From: Massospora cicadina
Lineage: Eukaryota > Entomophthoromycota > Entomophthoromycetes > Entomophthorales > Entomophthoraceae
Direction: 5' to 3'
Assembly (NCBI GenBank): GCA_022478985.1
Contig: JAKSZP010002710.1
Coordinates: 62,001-126,000 of the forward strand
DNA: 64,000 nt
This document shows, in pieces, positions 33,901-46,650 of the stretch; the stretch's first letter is position 1; the number at the start of each line of letters is the position of its first letter. Made by a program: the position numbers and the translations under genes. A model generated the notes under the pieces. That model was not told the DNA's origin. It was given only the letters and a program-made list of their open reading frames with translations, and searched no databases.

Positions 33901-36900
33901 CATGGTTTGGGAGGACAAAATTGGGCACAATGACATGTTTTATGTTATATTGGAAATTTACACAAATATGCACCATATAATACTAAAGGGATTTTTTTTA
34001 ATTTTTTACAGTAACTTAGTGGCATGACAGAGTTGAGAAAACTCAATAAAATCTTAGTGAAATCCCCTTAGATTCCAATATCAGGTTTGGTAATTGCTTG
34101 TGCATCCACAAATTATTTAAGACCCAACAAGTACTATGCCATCTGTTAAGACTGAGGGAGACTGATGGTCAGTTCTTTGATGCTAGTTAAGGTGGACGAT
34201 GGAGAGAAAAATATTTTCCCGCTGCCCAGGGTGGAGTGGGGAGAGCCAAAAATCAATAGGGATTTCTGTTAAAGAAATTTAAATGGGACCTAAACAACCA
34301 GGTTAGCGGTCCCAAAAGAGAGATAACAAACTATAAAAAGAATCTAATTAAAGGTATATGCGTAAAGTTATTTTATTGAGTAAATCAAAGCACCTTTAAT
34401 AGTGTTTTTAAGAAAAGTGATAGAATAAGTAAATAAGGAATGATCAATTCAAGCACGTTAAACTAAGAGAAAATTAGAAAATAGTATCCTAAATCTTTTA
34501 TAGGATAAGGAAAAGTAGTCAACAGTTAAATGTACTCATAAGATAAGGTGAGGTTATGATAAGGGTAGTTTAAACTGAAATAAGGATTGTAACTTACAAT
34601 AAAGAGTATTTTTGAGATAGGGAGTATCATCCTGAAGTATTGACTAGAGTTTTGCTTTGATAGCAATTTACCTTGAGTTCATCAGTTGGGGAATTTAGTG
34701 ATAATAATTAGATTCAGCCAATGCTTATAAATTGATATTAATATTATTTCTGGGCCTTCAGCCGGTTAAAACAGTGATTTCTAAAAAAAGTATAGTAAAT
34801 GTTAAATGAGATAGCCTGAAGTAAATAATAAGTCAGAGTTCCTAGTTGTGGCTTCATTCAAAATATTAAGAATTCTGACACTATCTCTAAATGCAAAATC
34901 AATAAATAAATAAATTATATCTCTTATGATCATTCTTATTCTTTGGGTAGTAATTGGAATGTTTTTCCTAAATATCTCTAAAGTTTTTCTTTCTAAAATC
35001 AGCATTAGTCCCAGAAATCACTAACAAGTACTAATTAAGAATTTGTAATTTTGGCTGAGTAAAACGATGACAGGAGAGGTTTACTAGTGAGCTGAAGTGA
35101 AGTGACAGCTCACTATAAGGTCCTAGGGATACAGTAAATTTTGCCCCACTGTTCCATACCCTTTGCAGGGTCAATGTCAAGTGTGAGCCTTAGGTTTATC
35201 ATTAAATTTAGTAAACAAATTAATTGGTGCCCTACTGTCATTATGGCTCTTATGTTGAGCTTAATTACTGTGATATCAACTTAAGTGCACTCATGAGAGT
35301 AAGCATAATATAAGTTTTTTAGTTGAAAAATAAAGTGTCATCTTGGGTAAATATGTTTAGTTTCTTTAAATAGCTGAGTCTTGGTTCTTTCTGAACATGA
35401 ATAGGTATGGCCATGTGGACCCTGTCCAACTTTGGGGTATTGCCATAGTAAACCAGAAGCTCTTGTTTTTTGAAAATATATGAACATAATGCTTACATAT
35501 TACTTTTTGCGCAAACCAAGCTTCTATGTCCTTCCTTTAATGGGCGGTCACAAATGCCATAGCATCTGTAATTAATTGATGGAAAGCCTGAAATGGTGTG
35601 CTATACTTTCAATAACATTTGTTGGCATTATTTAAATACTCGTTTTTGTTTTTAATTAAATCTTTGAGTGGCTGTATAAGTAATTATACCCTTTCTATTC
35701 CAACTTTTATTTTCTCAAGTCATAATTGGTCACTTGATTCATGGCAAAAACTTTTTGATTTTCAAAGATGGAAGGGCATTGATTAGCATAATGCCCTGTT
35801 TTTTAGTAATAGTGGGGTCCAACTCAATGAGGGGGAATGTTCACGGATCTTTATTTGCAAGTGCTAAATTAAAAATCTATAAGCCTAAAAGATGGTGCCA
35901 CAGCGGCAAGCTTAAGCACCATATCAGATGAGAATTGAAGGTTGGGACCTTATTTTCTGGTGCTTGTTGCTCCAGATACCACGCAAGGTCAGACAAGATG
36001 GTGGTAGTGGAGTCTTTAATGTGGGGTTGGATATTAAAGAAAGTTAGTTTTTAATCTATCATGCACGGTGTGCGCATCACCTCAAATGTGATGGTTATTT
36101 TGCTTGCAGCATGGTTATTTAAATATGGGATACATGTAAAAAATGATTATGGCTTTGTGGGTGTATGGGTAATAGGTTTTAAACAATGAAGAATCTGTGG
36201 CGTTGATACACACAGAATCCTCAGAAAAAGCTAGATAAAATACAAAAGATTACCTCTTCTGAAGAAATTCTCCACTATATTGAGATGAGGGATACACTTT
36301 GCACAAAGACTTTATGGCCCCATTCAGGGCATGTCAGAGGAGGGTGTTAGTGGGAAAAGCCGCTTCTTTAAAGGCTAGCTTTTAGTGATATTTAACAACA
36401 GGAAGTCCTTTCAATGATAGAAACAGGATTGAGGAGTTGTTTTAAGGGAGGTCTAAATTTTGGGCCAATTAGAATCAGGATAACTTTTTTATTTTATATT
36501 ATAGCTGTCAGCCTCCCTTAATAGTAAAAATGATTTGAAATTGGGCAACTTAGGGCCAGAAACAGGTGATGAATAATTGGATTTGTAAATAAAATGGCTA
36601 GCAAACTGTTTACAGACAATCCAATGGGTGCTCAGGCTTTAAAATTTTCTGGGAACAGTAATGGTTTCTGGGCTCTTTTTAGTTGGCGCAGGAGTAGATG
36701 AGTTTGCAACTCACAAGGGAGGAAAAGTGAGAGTGAAGTTCATTTAAAAATTCCACATGAACAAAAGCGGGGTGATTATTTGAGGGAGGAAGGTGGAGGC
36801 ATCAGCAAGATATGGGCATTTGCTCTTTGAGTGTCCAATTTCAAGCACAAATGGTTTTCATTGTGGCCGTTCTCTAGTGGATTCAGAAATGATGGTCAGG

Positions 36901-39799
36901 GGTGGAGAGTCTTATGGTGTGAGGGTAAATTGCAAGGTGGGTGTCACAATAGAAAGTGAAGATGGCTAGAAAAGCCTAAGGCCTTTGAGGAAACTGTGCT
37001 TATTAGGAACCACAAATTGCAAGTTAGCGCTAGCGCCTTAAACGTTCAGTATCATGATTTTGTAATATATATTCTTGGGTGAGAGATATCTAAGCAAGCT
37101 AGCAACAGAACCACCAGAGTGGCTTCAGCTGTCGCTGGGTGCAAGTGGTAGGGATGAGTGCTTTTGTATATAAGAGTAACATCATTGCCACCAATGCATG
37201 TGATTTACAGGAGAAGTCAAGGTCAAAGTACCAATTAAAGGGGCAGAAATACTTTTAAAAAAGGTGGTTCAAACAACCCCTGTGACTTATCAATGATAGA
37301 AGAACTTTTATAAGTAAATTTATTTCTCATAGTTAATCCAAAGGACTTCTCTTAGAATGCTCTAGGGGAGCATCATGGGGCTTTAAAGCATTGTCTGTAA
37401 TGATCAAGGTGGTGAACTAAGTCCTGAGTCATGACGTAGCATTCAGAGGAGTTGGGGGCTAGCGGATACAGCCCAGGTACACTTTGACAGCAGCCAAAAG
37501 AAACTAGGAGGCGCACTATTGCCTCACACAGGGGCAGCATAAGTCAAACTTGTCAACATTCTTGATTGTTTTTTATGCAAGGCAAAGGTATGCTGTCTGT
37601 AATTTTCGATGATATTTAGCTAGTTAAAAGCGTTTTAAGTAAAAGGATATTAGTTCCCTGTTTTTTGCAAATTTTTCAAGTCATTTGTTGAGCATCAGGT
37701 TTATTATGAGAGCCACTAGCCTATTCATTTCTTTTCCATATAGTTAAAGCTATTGCATAATTTGTTAGGCTCACTGAGACTTTTGTTTGGCGCCTCAAAA
37801 GTGGCGGCAGATCAGATAAGATATGTGAACATTTGTAAAATGATTATGTTTATCATTAAACACTGATAAAGATACATTTTAACTCCATGTAGGACTCACA
37901 AGCGTGGAAAAGGGCGGCACGATATTTAAATTAATCAAACTTTTGGCCTCATACAACACTTATGCACCTAGTTGAAAAATCGCCAAATTTAAAGATTATA
38001 TTATCTGAAAATTAAAAAGTTGAGAAAAGTGTTCTTACATATAGTCATTTTCTCCTCTCCTTTAAACTCCTTGATAATGAAGTTTTTGGCATTCATGTAA
38101 ATCATTCTAACTTCACTTAGTTTGGAACTTACCAGCTCTTGGCTTTTACCGCCCAAAGATTATTAGTGTATCTAACTTAACAGCCTGATGGACACCCCAA
38201 GTAAATTTTGAGCAGCCAATAAAGTTGTGTTCATTTTCATTCTTATCATATTTGAGTTGATCATATTATCATTAGTTTTACTACATTTTTTGCTGACCAG
38301 AGGGCATGCAAATATTCTGATCAATGTTAAGGTAGAGAACATGATGTTTTAGAATGATATAGTTTGGGGTCTGGAGTGATGCAATCTAATGCACTTTAAT
38401 GGCATGAGCTGGGTAACCAGAGTATCAGTTTGGTTGCAAACATCTTGTGTTATTATTGAGGTTATATTTTTGAAAAGTTGCGTGCATGTAACGCCTTATC
38501 AAGTTTGGTTTCTGACTCTAACAGAATGGTTTTTAATTCATCAATGAATATTTCTGAGGGTCAATCACTATTCTGACTCTTTAAAATTACAAAGGTCATC
38601 CTTGATCTCATGTTAGCACCTGTCCATTATTCTAAAAAATGGCGGCGCTCCTCATTTAAATAAAAGGTACAACATATTTGAGTTTTGACTGAATGTAAAG
38701 AGATCATATTTTAATTCATATCTTTCTGTTCAGCTCTTTACTTTCTGTCCTTATTTTTGGACTATGTTATGGAGATAAGTGATTTCTCTTTAAAGGTTAG
38801 TATTAGAGAAAACTACGTATCCATTGTTTTAAATGACTGAGGCTTCATAAGTAATTTTCTTTCTCATAATAACTCTTTATCCTTGGATACTGATCTGAGA
38901 AAAGCTTAGACTTAGCTAATGTGGCTATCAAATAACTCATGAAGTCAGCTAACAGAATTTGTACTATGTTGGTGGGCCTCATGATAAGCTTCTTCAACTT
39001 GGGTTGTTTCTCCACTTCAGAAAAAAGTAATATTCAAATTAGGTGCAGTGATAGGTGATGTTAGCAACCCTTGATGTGGTACTCCTATGTTATTCATTAC
39101 TTCACCAAAAATGTGATAAGTTCAGTATTAACAGGCAAACATCTCATTTTTCTGATGAGCTTCATTGGTCTGGTCTTAATTGCATTATAAACTGCCTAAT
39201 TATATAAAATATCATCCAACTGACCTCAAAGAGTATTATCATGTTGTTGCGCCTCCTTAAATGCATCCAATCCGCCTTTTTTAATATTTGCATACTACAA
39301 TCAATTGCTTTTGTTGAATGTATTAATATAAATATTTTTTATACCTAAAGTAGGTGCTTAAGGGTAAAGATTATTGACCATGAAATGATGGTACTTTTTA
39401 TGAAGCAGGCGGTTGTCTCTATAGGTGGTTTTGAAACCTCTATTTTTAAGCACGCTAGCAAACTTCATTCTTGTCAGAGGTGGAAAAATGGTACTCATGA
39501 GAACCACTCAGTAACCTCTTTAATATATACTATAAGGACATTAGTCACTTGAGAAAATACTTGAGACTAAAGCGGTCTGGAGGGAGTAAGCTCCATGAGT
39601 GATTTCATTCTAGTCATTATAAAAGCTATTGGGTGGTTTTTCAAGTTGCATTGCCTTAATCCATAACTTTGTGAGATTTTCTCACCGATGCCAATTGTGA
39701 AGAAGCTTAATTCTATGTTCATAATGTTGACATTGGTTTTCAAGGTAGTGGAAAATACCTCCTTTAGTAATAACCACAACCTTGAAATAGGCGCTACAA
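33901..39799. other. AT-rich stretch with no assignable element
   Basis: Nearly 6 kb without a recognisable gene. Some parts (about 35.4-35.75 and 38.1-38.4 kb, minus strand) have faint coding character, but no diagnostic motif. A 10-bp perfect inverted repeat (TAGTGAGCTG ... CAGCTCACTA) sits at 35085-35115. It may include the missing 5' half of R3. Nothing here can be named with confidence. Confidence 0.5.
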
Positions 39800-40520
39800 A
39801 TCAATATTTCATTTGCACAGGTCTGATGTATAAGATAAGGCTCTTATGTTTCAATGCAGAAAATCAATCAAACTAATAAAGCTAAGTAAGATTTTAAACT
39901 CAATTTAAAAAAGCTTGTCACAATGTAGTCTCTTTTGTACTGACAGTGTTTTAAAAGCTTGTAAGTTTTTAAAGAGCTTTTACCCCTGTAGATCTTATAT
40001 TTTCAGGTGGAGCATTATATATATGTAGTTTCTGGTAGGTTTTTATTCTACTATTAAAAACTAGTTGATTCTCTTAAAAAATCTGTTCTTTCATTATATG
40101 CTTAACAGTATTTATAGATACCATTGGCAAATATCAATTGGTAACTTACCAGCACTTAAATATCATAAGTCATCTGGCATAATAACTATAAAATCACGGA
40201 AAACTAGTTTAATGTCTTTGGCCTTTTTAAAATTTATATTAACCAGCTAAACATATATGGGATGATGAAGAGTTGCCATGGATAATATAAATGAACTATT
40301 AATGATAAGTTTACCCTTGCGCACGGGAGAGTAATAACAAGGTTATAGTGATACGGGTTTACATGGCTGTGGGGGTAAGGTAATATATGTTAAATCAGCA
40401 CTTCAAAGATTTTATCACTGAGAATCATTGAATTTTGATCATGTCATAGGATACCAGAAGATGGAAGCGTGTGGGTGAGGTAATTGATAGAAATTAATAT
40501 GATGCGATTATGGCGAGGTT
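39800..40520 (+). repeat. AT-rich interspersed repeat, copy B (empty-site copy)
   Basis: Homologous to 19.08-19.55 kb and then, without interruption, to 21.47-21.66 kb. At 40297-40315 CTATTAATGATAAGTTTAC corresponds to CTATTACTAGTGAGTTTCC beside the half-LINE, so this copy never received that insertion. Upstream limits of the repeat are not defined. Confidence 0.72.
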
Positions 40521-40550
40521 TTTTAAATCCTCTATCTTTATAACAGTAAA

Positions 40551-40571
40551 TATATATATATATATATATAT
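40551..40571. repeat. (TA)n microsatellite
   Basis: Ten consecutive TA units plus a T, just after the AT-rich repeat copy B. Confidence 0.95.
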
Positions 40572-41099
40572 GAATAGATCAATAGGGTAACTTTATATGG
40601 GCAAAACAATTTTAAATATAGATATAGTGAACATTTTAATAACACCTAATCCAATTATAAGTCCTTATGATCTTAACAGCTTATATTCCAAAAAATAGAA
40701 ACATTATCACAATAAGTTTTACTAAGCAAAAGCATAGTAGATAAATTGCTCTATAGTATATGCTATTAAAAACAAATATATTACAAATATATAAACTCAA
40801 ACAATTTAAAGACATAAGATTGTTAATAGTGTTTTTTAAACTGTTTTGTTATTACTAGACAAAATCTATGCAAAACCAGATATAAAATCACACAAAGGCT
40901 TGAAAAATCCATTTTCAAGTTATTATAGTCTGTTATATATAGTAAAAAATATCTTTAAAAGATTTCATAAAATAATTTATTTCTTATTCTAACCCACTTG
41001 AATACTTTTGTGCAAACTAGAGATTTAATGACTTAGTATAAGTCATAAAGCAGAGTTAAAACATCATGTATTGTTATCGATTGTTATGGATTTCACCTA

Positions 41100-41799
41100 T
41101 ACAGTGGCGCCAGAAAAAAATGCATATTAAAAAACTACGTATATAATAAAATAATAACTTCAAAATAGATTGTAGAATGATTATTAATAATAAATAACAT
41201 ACATATATATTACTCTTAAATTTCAGCTCTTTTTAAATATATTGATATATTAATAAATGTCAAATTTACTGCCAACAAAAAACGCATATTTTTTAAAAAA
41301 TATATTTCCCGCCTTTTTGGAAATCAAAATCTATAAATTAAATTTTAAATGAATACCCCAATAAATGAACAACTTACTAATGAAGAGAAATCTGAAATTA
41401 AAGCGTTGTTGGAGATTGGTCAAAAACAGGTTGATATTGCAAAAAAGTATTCAGTCAGTCTACAATATCACGATTGGCTAAAAAAATATTTTAAACTAAT
41501 TGCATTTCGAGAAAAGTGGGCTCTGGAAGAAGAAAAAGTCTCGATAAATGGGATATCAAATACATGGAAAAAGTTGTTAAAAGTAATCTTAAAATTGGAT
41601 CCACAAAGTTGGCAGAAAAATCCAAAAAATTTGAAAATGCTAGCAGATATATGTAAAGAGGAGTAGATGAATCTAGATTCGGAACTTATCAAAAAGCTGT
41701 TTTAAGTATGAGTAATCGTTGCAGAGAAGTTCTTGATGCTAAAGGAGGGCATACATCTTACTAATAAATAATTATGCGTTTTTTTCTGGCGCCACTGTA
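41100..41799 (+). mobile_element. Internally deleted Tc1/mariner-like element
   Basis: The element proper is 41102-41797 (696 bp), with TA on both sides (41100-41101, 41798-41799) as the target duplication. The terminal inverted repeats begin CAGTGGCGCCAGAAAAAAA on each side, followed by T or C and then GCATA. A related AAAAAACGCATATT sits internally near 41276 and may be a second transposase-binding site. CAGTG ends, TA target and an internal transposase remnant identify the Tc1/mariner superfamily. Confidence 0.94.
41349..41764 (+). pseudogene. Tc1-like transposase remnant lacking the DDE domain
   Basis: The start ATG at 41349 opens LTNEEKSEIKALLEIGQKQV and DIAKKYSVS, the first helix-turn-helix of the DNA-binding paired-like domain. 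A frameshift near 41530 moves to a frame reading LDKWDIKYMEKVVKSNLKIG and STKLAEKSKKF, resembling the second helix-turn-helix. One TAA (41654-41656) interrupts it, then the same frame reads TYQKAVLSMSNRCREVLDAK and GGHTSY-stop, the typical Tc1 C-terminus. The total is about 139 codons against roughly 340 in intact transposases. The missing middle is the catalytic DDE/D core, so the protein could at most bind element ends. Confidence 0.88.
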
Positions 41800-44700
41800 T
41801 ATCTACTAGAAGCTAATATACCCTGATGATTTTATACCCTTATTGATATTTATATTATATCCTTTAATTAAAAATGAAAATAGATAAAGTTCCGACATTC
41901 CTACCCATCAGCCATGTGGTATCAGTAGCATGCTACCACCCTTATTAAGTATAAGCAGTAGTATCTCAATATTTCTCTATTTCTTGACACTATACTAGTT
42001 ACAAGGCTCAAGTACGTATCAAAATTGTAGTCAAAGTATTATTAGAAATTTTATTTTTTCAAGGTAGATCAACATTGGCACAAATATAACACACTTTTTT
42101 GGGAAAAAGAACCCTAAAGAATGGAAGACAAGCCCCAAGTACAGTATACCTTATTGCACATGATATGATAGTCTGGTATCACTTGATCTAACTCCACTGA
42201 TTTTCTTGTCTGGACCAAGGCATAGTGAAGGCTCCACTTGTATTGCTGTCCTCTTTGCACAAAAAACTGGCATGATCAGATTTGAACATGCATCACAGTG
42301 GGAAATAGTATGGCACGTTTCCATAACACTATTATTCCAATTATACAAGAGATTTTATTTCTTAATATTATAAATTAAATAAGTTATACTTTTTAATATG
42401 TAATAATACTCTGATAGGAGTTTTTTTAGTTTTATCATCTACTATATATCTCCTTATAATCAACATCTTTGCTCATTATTTAAGTTCAAAGGCTAGATGC
42501 TACTATTTGGGTGAATATTAAAATATAACAAATATATAGACTGGTATAAATACTATATATACTTGCTTCAGATAACTTTCATTATTTTTTATTTTCACGA
42601 TTTTTTTAAATTTCATTTCTTGTATTAGCTTATAATTATACTAACCTGCTACTTATGGGTAAGATTATGCCATTAAACATATCTTTAAACTATAGATAAA
42701 ATGATCATAAAAGAACAATTTAATATGGTATGCTTTCTGATTATTGTTTTTAGATAAATGATAGCATACTAACTATAAAAACTTCTCAAATTAAATAAGA
42801 CTTTATTCTAAAAATTAAAAGAGAACAGATTATACATTAACACATGGTTCGTAATTCATATTTGTAGTCTAAGGTCAACATTTCACAATTAAGTAAGTAG
42901 TGAAATATTTGCTTCTCTGATATAATTTACTTTATGCTAATGGGCCCTAAAAATGAAATTATTAGAACGGTGCTAGAGCAACACTTGTTTGTTAATATAT
43001 GTTGAAAACTGATAATCTGATAAAATAAATTCTGCCTACCCTTCTGGAATCTAATCTAGTTTTTAACTTAGCTCAGAGCTTTATACCACTCAACCTATAG
43101 CTTGACTACTTATAGTTCTTTAATACAGTATGTACCTTTCTACAAGTTACATATAAAATTAGTAAAACTAAAAATGAGTATTAATTATGCATGCCTTAAT
43201 TGTAACTTTGTAATTTTAGTTAAATCTGATCTTTAGGTTAACAGACCTAAAAATCCAATAATGCTGATAAATTTACCTTTAAGTCTGAAGAAAAACCCTT
43301 TTCTACAGCTAACATTTTCATGATCCTTATAATAGTTTTATAATTTTATTTAGTATTTCGTTAAGACTTTTATTTATATCCTACATGAATAGATAAATAT
43401 TTACCAGCAAAATTACCACATACTAATGAATATTTTCGTTCTAAAACAGAATGACCTTGTTTCAAATTCATATTTATTACCTTATGGCGCTGCAAAGGTT
43501 CTGGTTTATTTGGCTGTATAGTGTAAACCTTGGAAGCCTCTGCAGTTAAATACAAACTTTAGTATGTTGTGTGAAGATAATTTTTACTTTAAATGAATTA
43601 ATGCATAACCACTTTAGAAAGTAATTAAAACTCTCATCTTAAGTGAAGTTAGGGGAAGTCATATTTAAAGAAAAGTAGGTCTAAAGTATTGATTTTAAAG
43701 TAGATTTACCTAAAAAGGGTTTGCTATATGTTTCATAACAATAAAACCCCCTTTTATAATGAGATTATATAAGAATTTTAGAGGGTGTCATTTTTACATT
43801 TCAAGGGCCTCTACTATATCAAGTAATAGAAACACTAAATATTAGTTTCTGTGGAGTGCAGCAGGCGGCTACTCAGGCGGTATATGAGTCAATGATCTGA
43901 TGAATGATTTTAGATTGTATGGATTGACATGTTTATATCAATAGTATCACCCATAAAGGGTTATTCAACAAGATCACTACTGCAAATTACATATGGCTCG
44001 AAATCTTTCATTGGGTGTGAATTTGCCTTATGTTAGTGTCAAAAGGCTAAATCCTGTAAGTGTTATAAAAAGGTACATGGTTGGATTTTGATGGTTATTA
44101 AAAGTATTTGATGATATGACTTCTAAGAGAATATTGTAAGGAGATTCTTTTGTAATGGTCCTCTCCTCAATATTATTCTCAGTAGGGCAAATAAGTAGAT
44201 ATTAAACATCACTCTTTATAGGATTAGCTATGATTATTAACAGGATTTATTATCTATTTCTATTGACAGTGATTACCGATGATTGTGACTTGATGAACAC
44301 TCATCATCGCACTTATATGTGATGACATATGAGTCTTTTCAGATAGAGTCCAACTTTTTTAGTAATAATGGTAACAACTTGAGAAGGGGCTCATCAATGG
44401 TATAAACTTTAACTTCCTGCCACAAGGGGAAATGCAGTTATGATTATATAATGCTATGTCAACGGCTTAAAAGTGGCAAAGGGCTATCTAATCAGACTGT
44501 ATTATTGTTCTTTATTTGTGATATTTTATATAAGATTGTTATGCCTTCTTACTGAAGCTGAATGACCTGTGGGCCAACTTCTTTTAGCTTTTTGGTATTC
44601 TTTGTACTATTGCTGGTGACTTCTTTTGAGAGAAAATCAAGGACACCAGTTTTTCATCAATATAAATCTTTGATAGAAAAAATGCTACCTTAACTGAACT

Positions 44701-45479
44701 AATTGCCATTAGTGTACTCATGAATTACTGCCACCAGCGTGATGGGTCAGAAGAGGTTATCTTTCAGAGGACTAAGTCTAGACTATTTGTTATGTTTAAC
44801 ATTCTTGTGTTTGATGAACTTTAGGGCTCTGAATTTAGCTGCTTTATACTCATTGTAGTGGTTATGATCCTCACAACTCATAGTGTATAGTTTATCCTAT
44901 TATCACATAATAAATTTGGTGGAAACATGTCATGGAAATATATATTAATGTAAAAAAGTTGGCGTTGAATGTGCTTTAGCATGAGGTAAAGCATCGACTC
45001 ATATTCAAATTGGTTGATTACCACCATTACTTATCAATTTAAGTCCTTAGGACTCTGGTATTGAGCCTAACACATCAGTACTTAGTATAGAAAGGCTACT
45101 CAGGAGTTATTGGCTGATACTTATACTTGACCTTAAGGTGGCGATTGTCTCTGGTAGGTTATCAAACGTCTCGTAATTCAACTACTGCCCATGACTCTTC
45201 CCAATAGTCTTGGTCTTTTTAGCCAATCATAGGTTTTGTAAATTTTTTCATATCTAAGGTTCTTATGTGCTTCAATGATAGTAAGTACCCTTTTGGAAGA
45301 TCTCAGATAAGGTAACCTGTCTACCCAATTTTCTTGTACAGCATTCTGTCTATAACCTTAGTATCTTTTGTCTTTCTAAAACATTAATGAGCTAATTCAT
45401 CATCTTTTTTCATGAGTCAGGCTTCATGAGTAAGTCATGTAGTTGCTCATCTGTATTTTTGTATAAGTAAAGTAAGGGA
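41800..45479. other. AT-rich stretch, nothing firmly recognised
   Basis: Short frames only. A minus-strand frame at 42151-42348 and coding-like fragments after 44.5 kb show no diagnostic motif. The part just left of R4 (about 44.0-45.4 kb) is where R4's integrase would lie, but it is not identifiable. Confidence 0.5.
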
Positions 45480-45800
45480 AGTCAACTGAGGCCATCCACA
45501 TTCAAGTGTTGAGTTCTAATATTAGGATAACCTTCATATTGAATTGTTTTAGATTCAAAGCTCTTCAAAAAAAAACCTTACAGTTGGATCTTTCATATTT
45601 TGTTACCTTTTTCAGGGAAGCGTGGTCTATGACTACTTTATATGTTGTGCCAACATGGAGGGCTAATAATGCTTTACAGAGAGTAAGACAGCTGGGAATT
45701 AGCTTTTGGTGAACCTGTAGTTACCATTGAATTTTTTAAAGAGTCTCGTTGTAGTACAAAACTGGATGATCAATGCCATTTTTATCAAGCTGTAATAATA
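45480..45800 (-). pseudogene. R4 gypsy relic: RNase H C-terminus
   Basis: The minus strand reads LALHVGTTYKVVIDHASLKK followed by VTKYERSN, then RALNLKQFNMKVIL. This matches F.v.TDH.SL..L......l.RW.l.Lq.f...i of gypsy RNase H. Frames are broken on both sides. Confidence 0.72.
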
Positions 45801-46249
45801 TGGTTCTTAAAGAAAGATCTGAGGCGCCCTTGAAAAAATAAAAGGTTTTCCATAGTCTGGAAATTCAAAATTGGGCATGTCTTTAGCAACTCTTTCTTGT
45901 TATTTGCCTTTCTGTTCCATTCCCATTACAAACGTTGCATTATTAGTTAGAGATGGACGAGAGGCTCACTGAGTTGGGGTAAAATATAAATAAATTTCGA
46001 TATTAATGCCTCATCATTTCCAAATATTAAAAATATTTTTCAGAGGCTTTTAAGGTTAATCATCTTTGATTTATTTGACTCTATCATATAAGATTAGACT
46101 CCTTCTTGTGAGATAAAGTTATCTTAAGAAGTTAATACTTGTTGAAAAATATACACTTTTATTAATGATATTGATGATGTTCTCTCATAATTGTTGTAAC
46201 AATGATTTATTAAAGTATAGATAATTAGTGAAGTTCTATGATGATATGG

Positions 46250-46650
46250 TAATCCCGTTAAGACAAATAATCACAAGCCTTAGTTTATGATTTTGTATAA
46301 TTTGATATATTTCTTTGTGAAATGAATCAGGCGTATTGGATAATCCCTGAGGGAGTCTGGTTGGTAGATATAACACTTATGAGCAATATTAGCGCATATT
46401 TCTCCTAACTTTGGACAGGTCCATTTTTTAAAATTACTGGCTAGGTCCATTGCTGGTATGAGCCTGAGAATTGAGCTAAAACACAATCTATGTATGATAT
46501 TGGGTAGCTGCTTTTTTAGTGAGGCTACTTAACTTCTGGTAGTCCATCACAATACTATGTCATCCTTTTTCTTTAACCAAGAGCAGTGGGGATGACTAAG
46601 AGCTCTGAGAGGAATTAATAAACTAGCGTCCAATAACAATTCTAATTCAT
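46250..46650 (-). pseudogene. R4 gypsy relic: reverse transcriptase
   Basis: Minus strand, changing frame several times: SSPTALV with KEKG, VMDYQKLSSLTKKAAT, then LPQGLSNTPDSFHKEIYQ. These correspond to the P..LVKKK.G, vDYR.LN..T and MP.GL.NAP.tFq..m motifs of gypsy RT. With the RNase H at lower coordinates the order fits a minus-strand pol. No protease or Gag can be placed. Confidence 0.7.

Noticed and set aside
35085..35115. 10-bp perfect inverted repeat as a MITE or terminator
   Set aside because: Loop of 11 bases, no flanking duplication, no T-run or second copy; could be chance.
42151..42348. Minus-strand 65-codon frame as a Tc1 transposase fragment near the Tc1 element
   Set aside because: No DDE or helix-turn-helix motif could be matched, and there are no inverted repeats around it.
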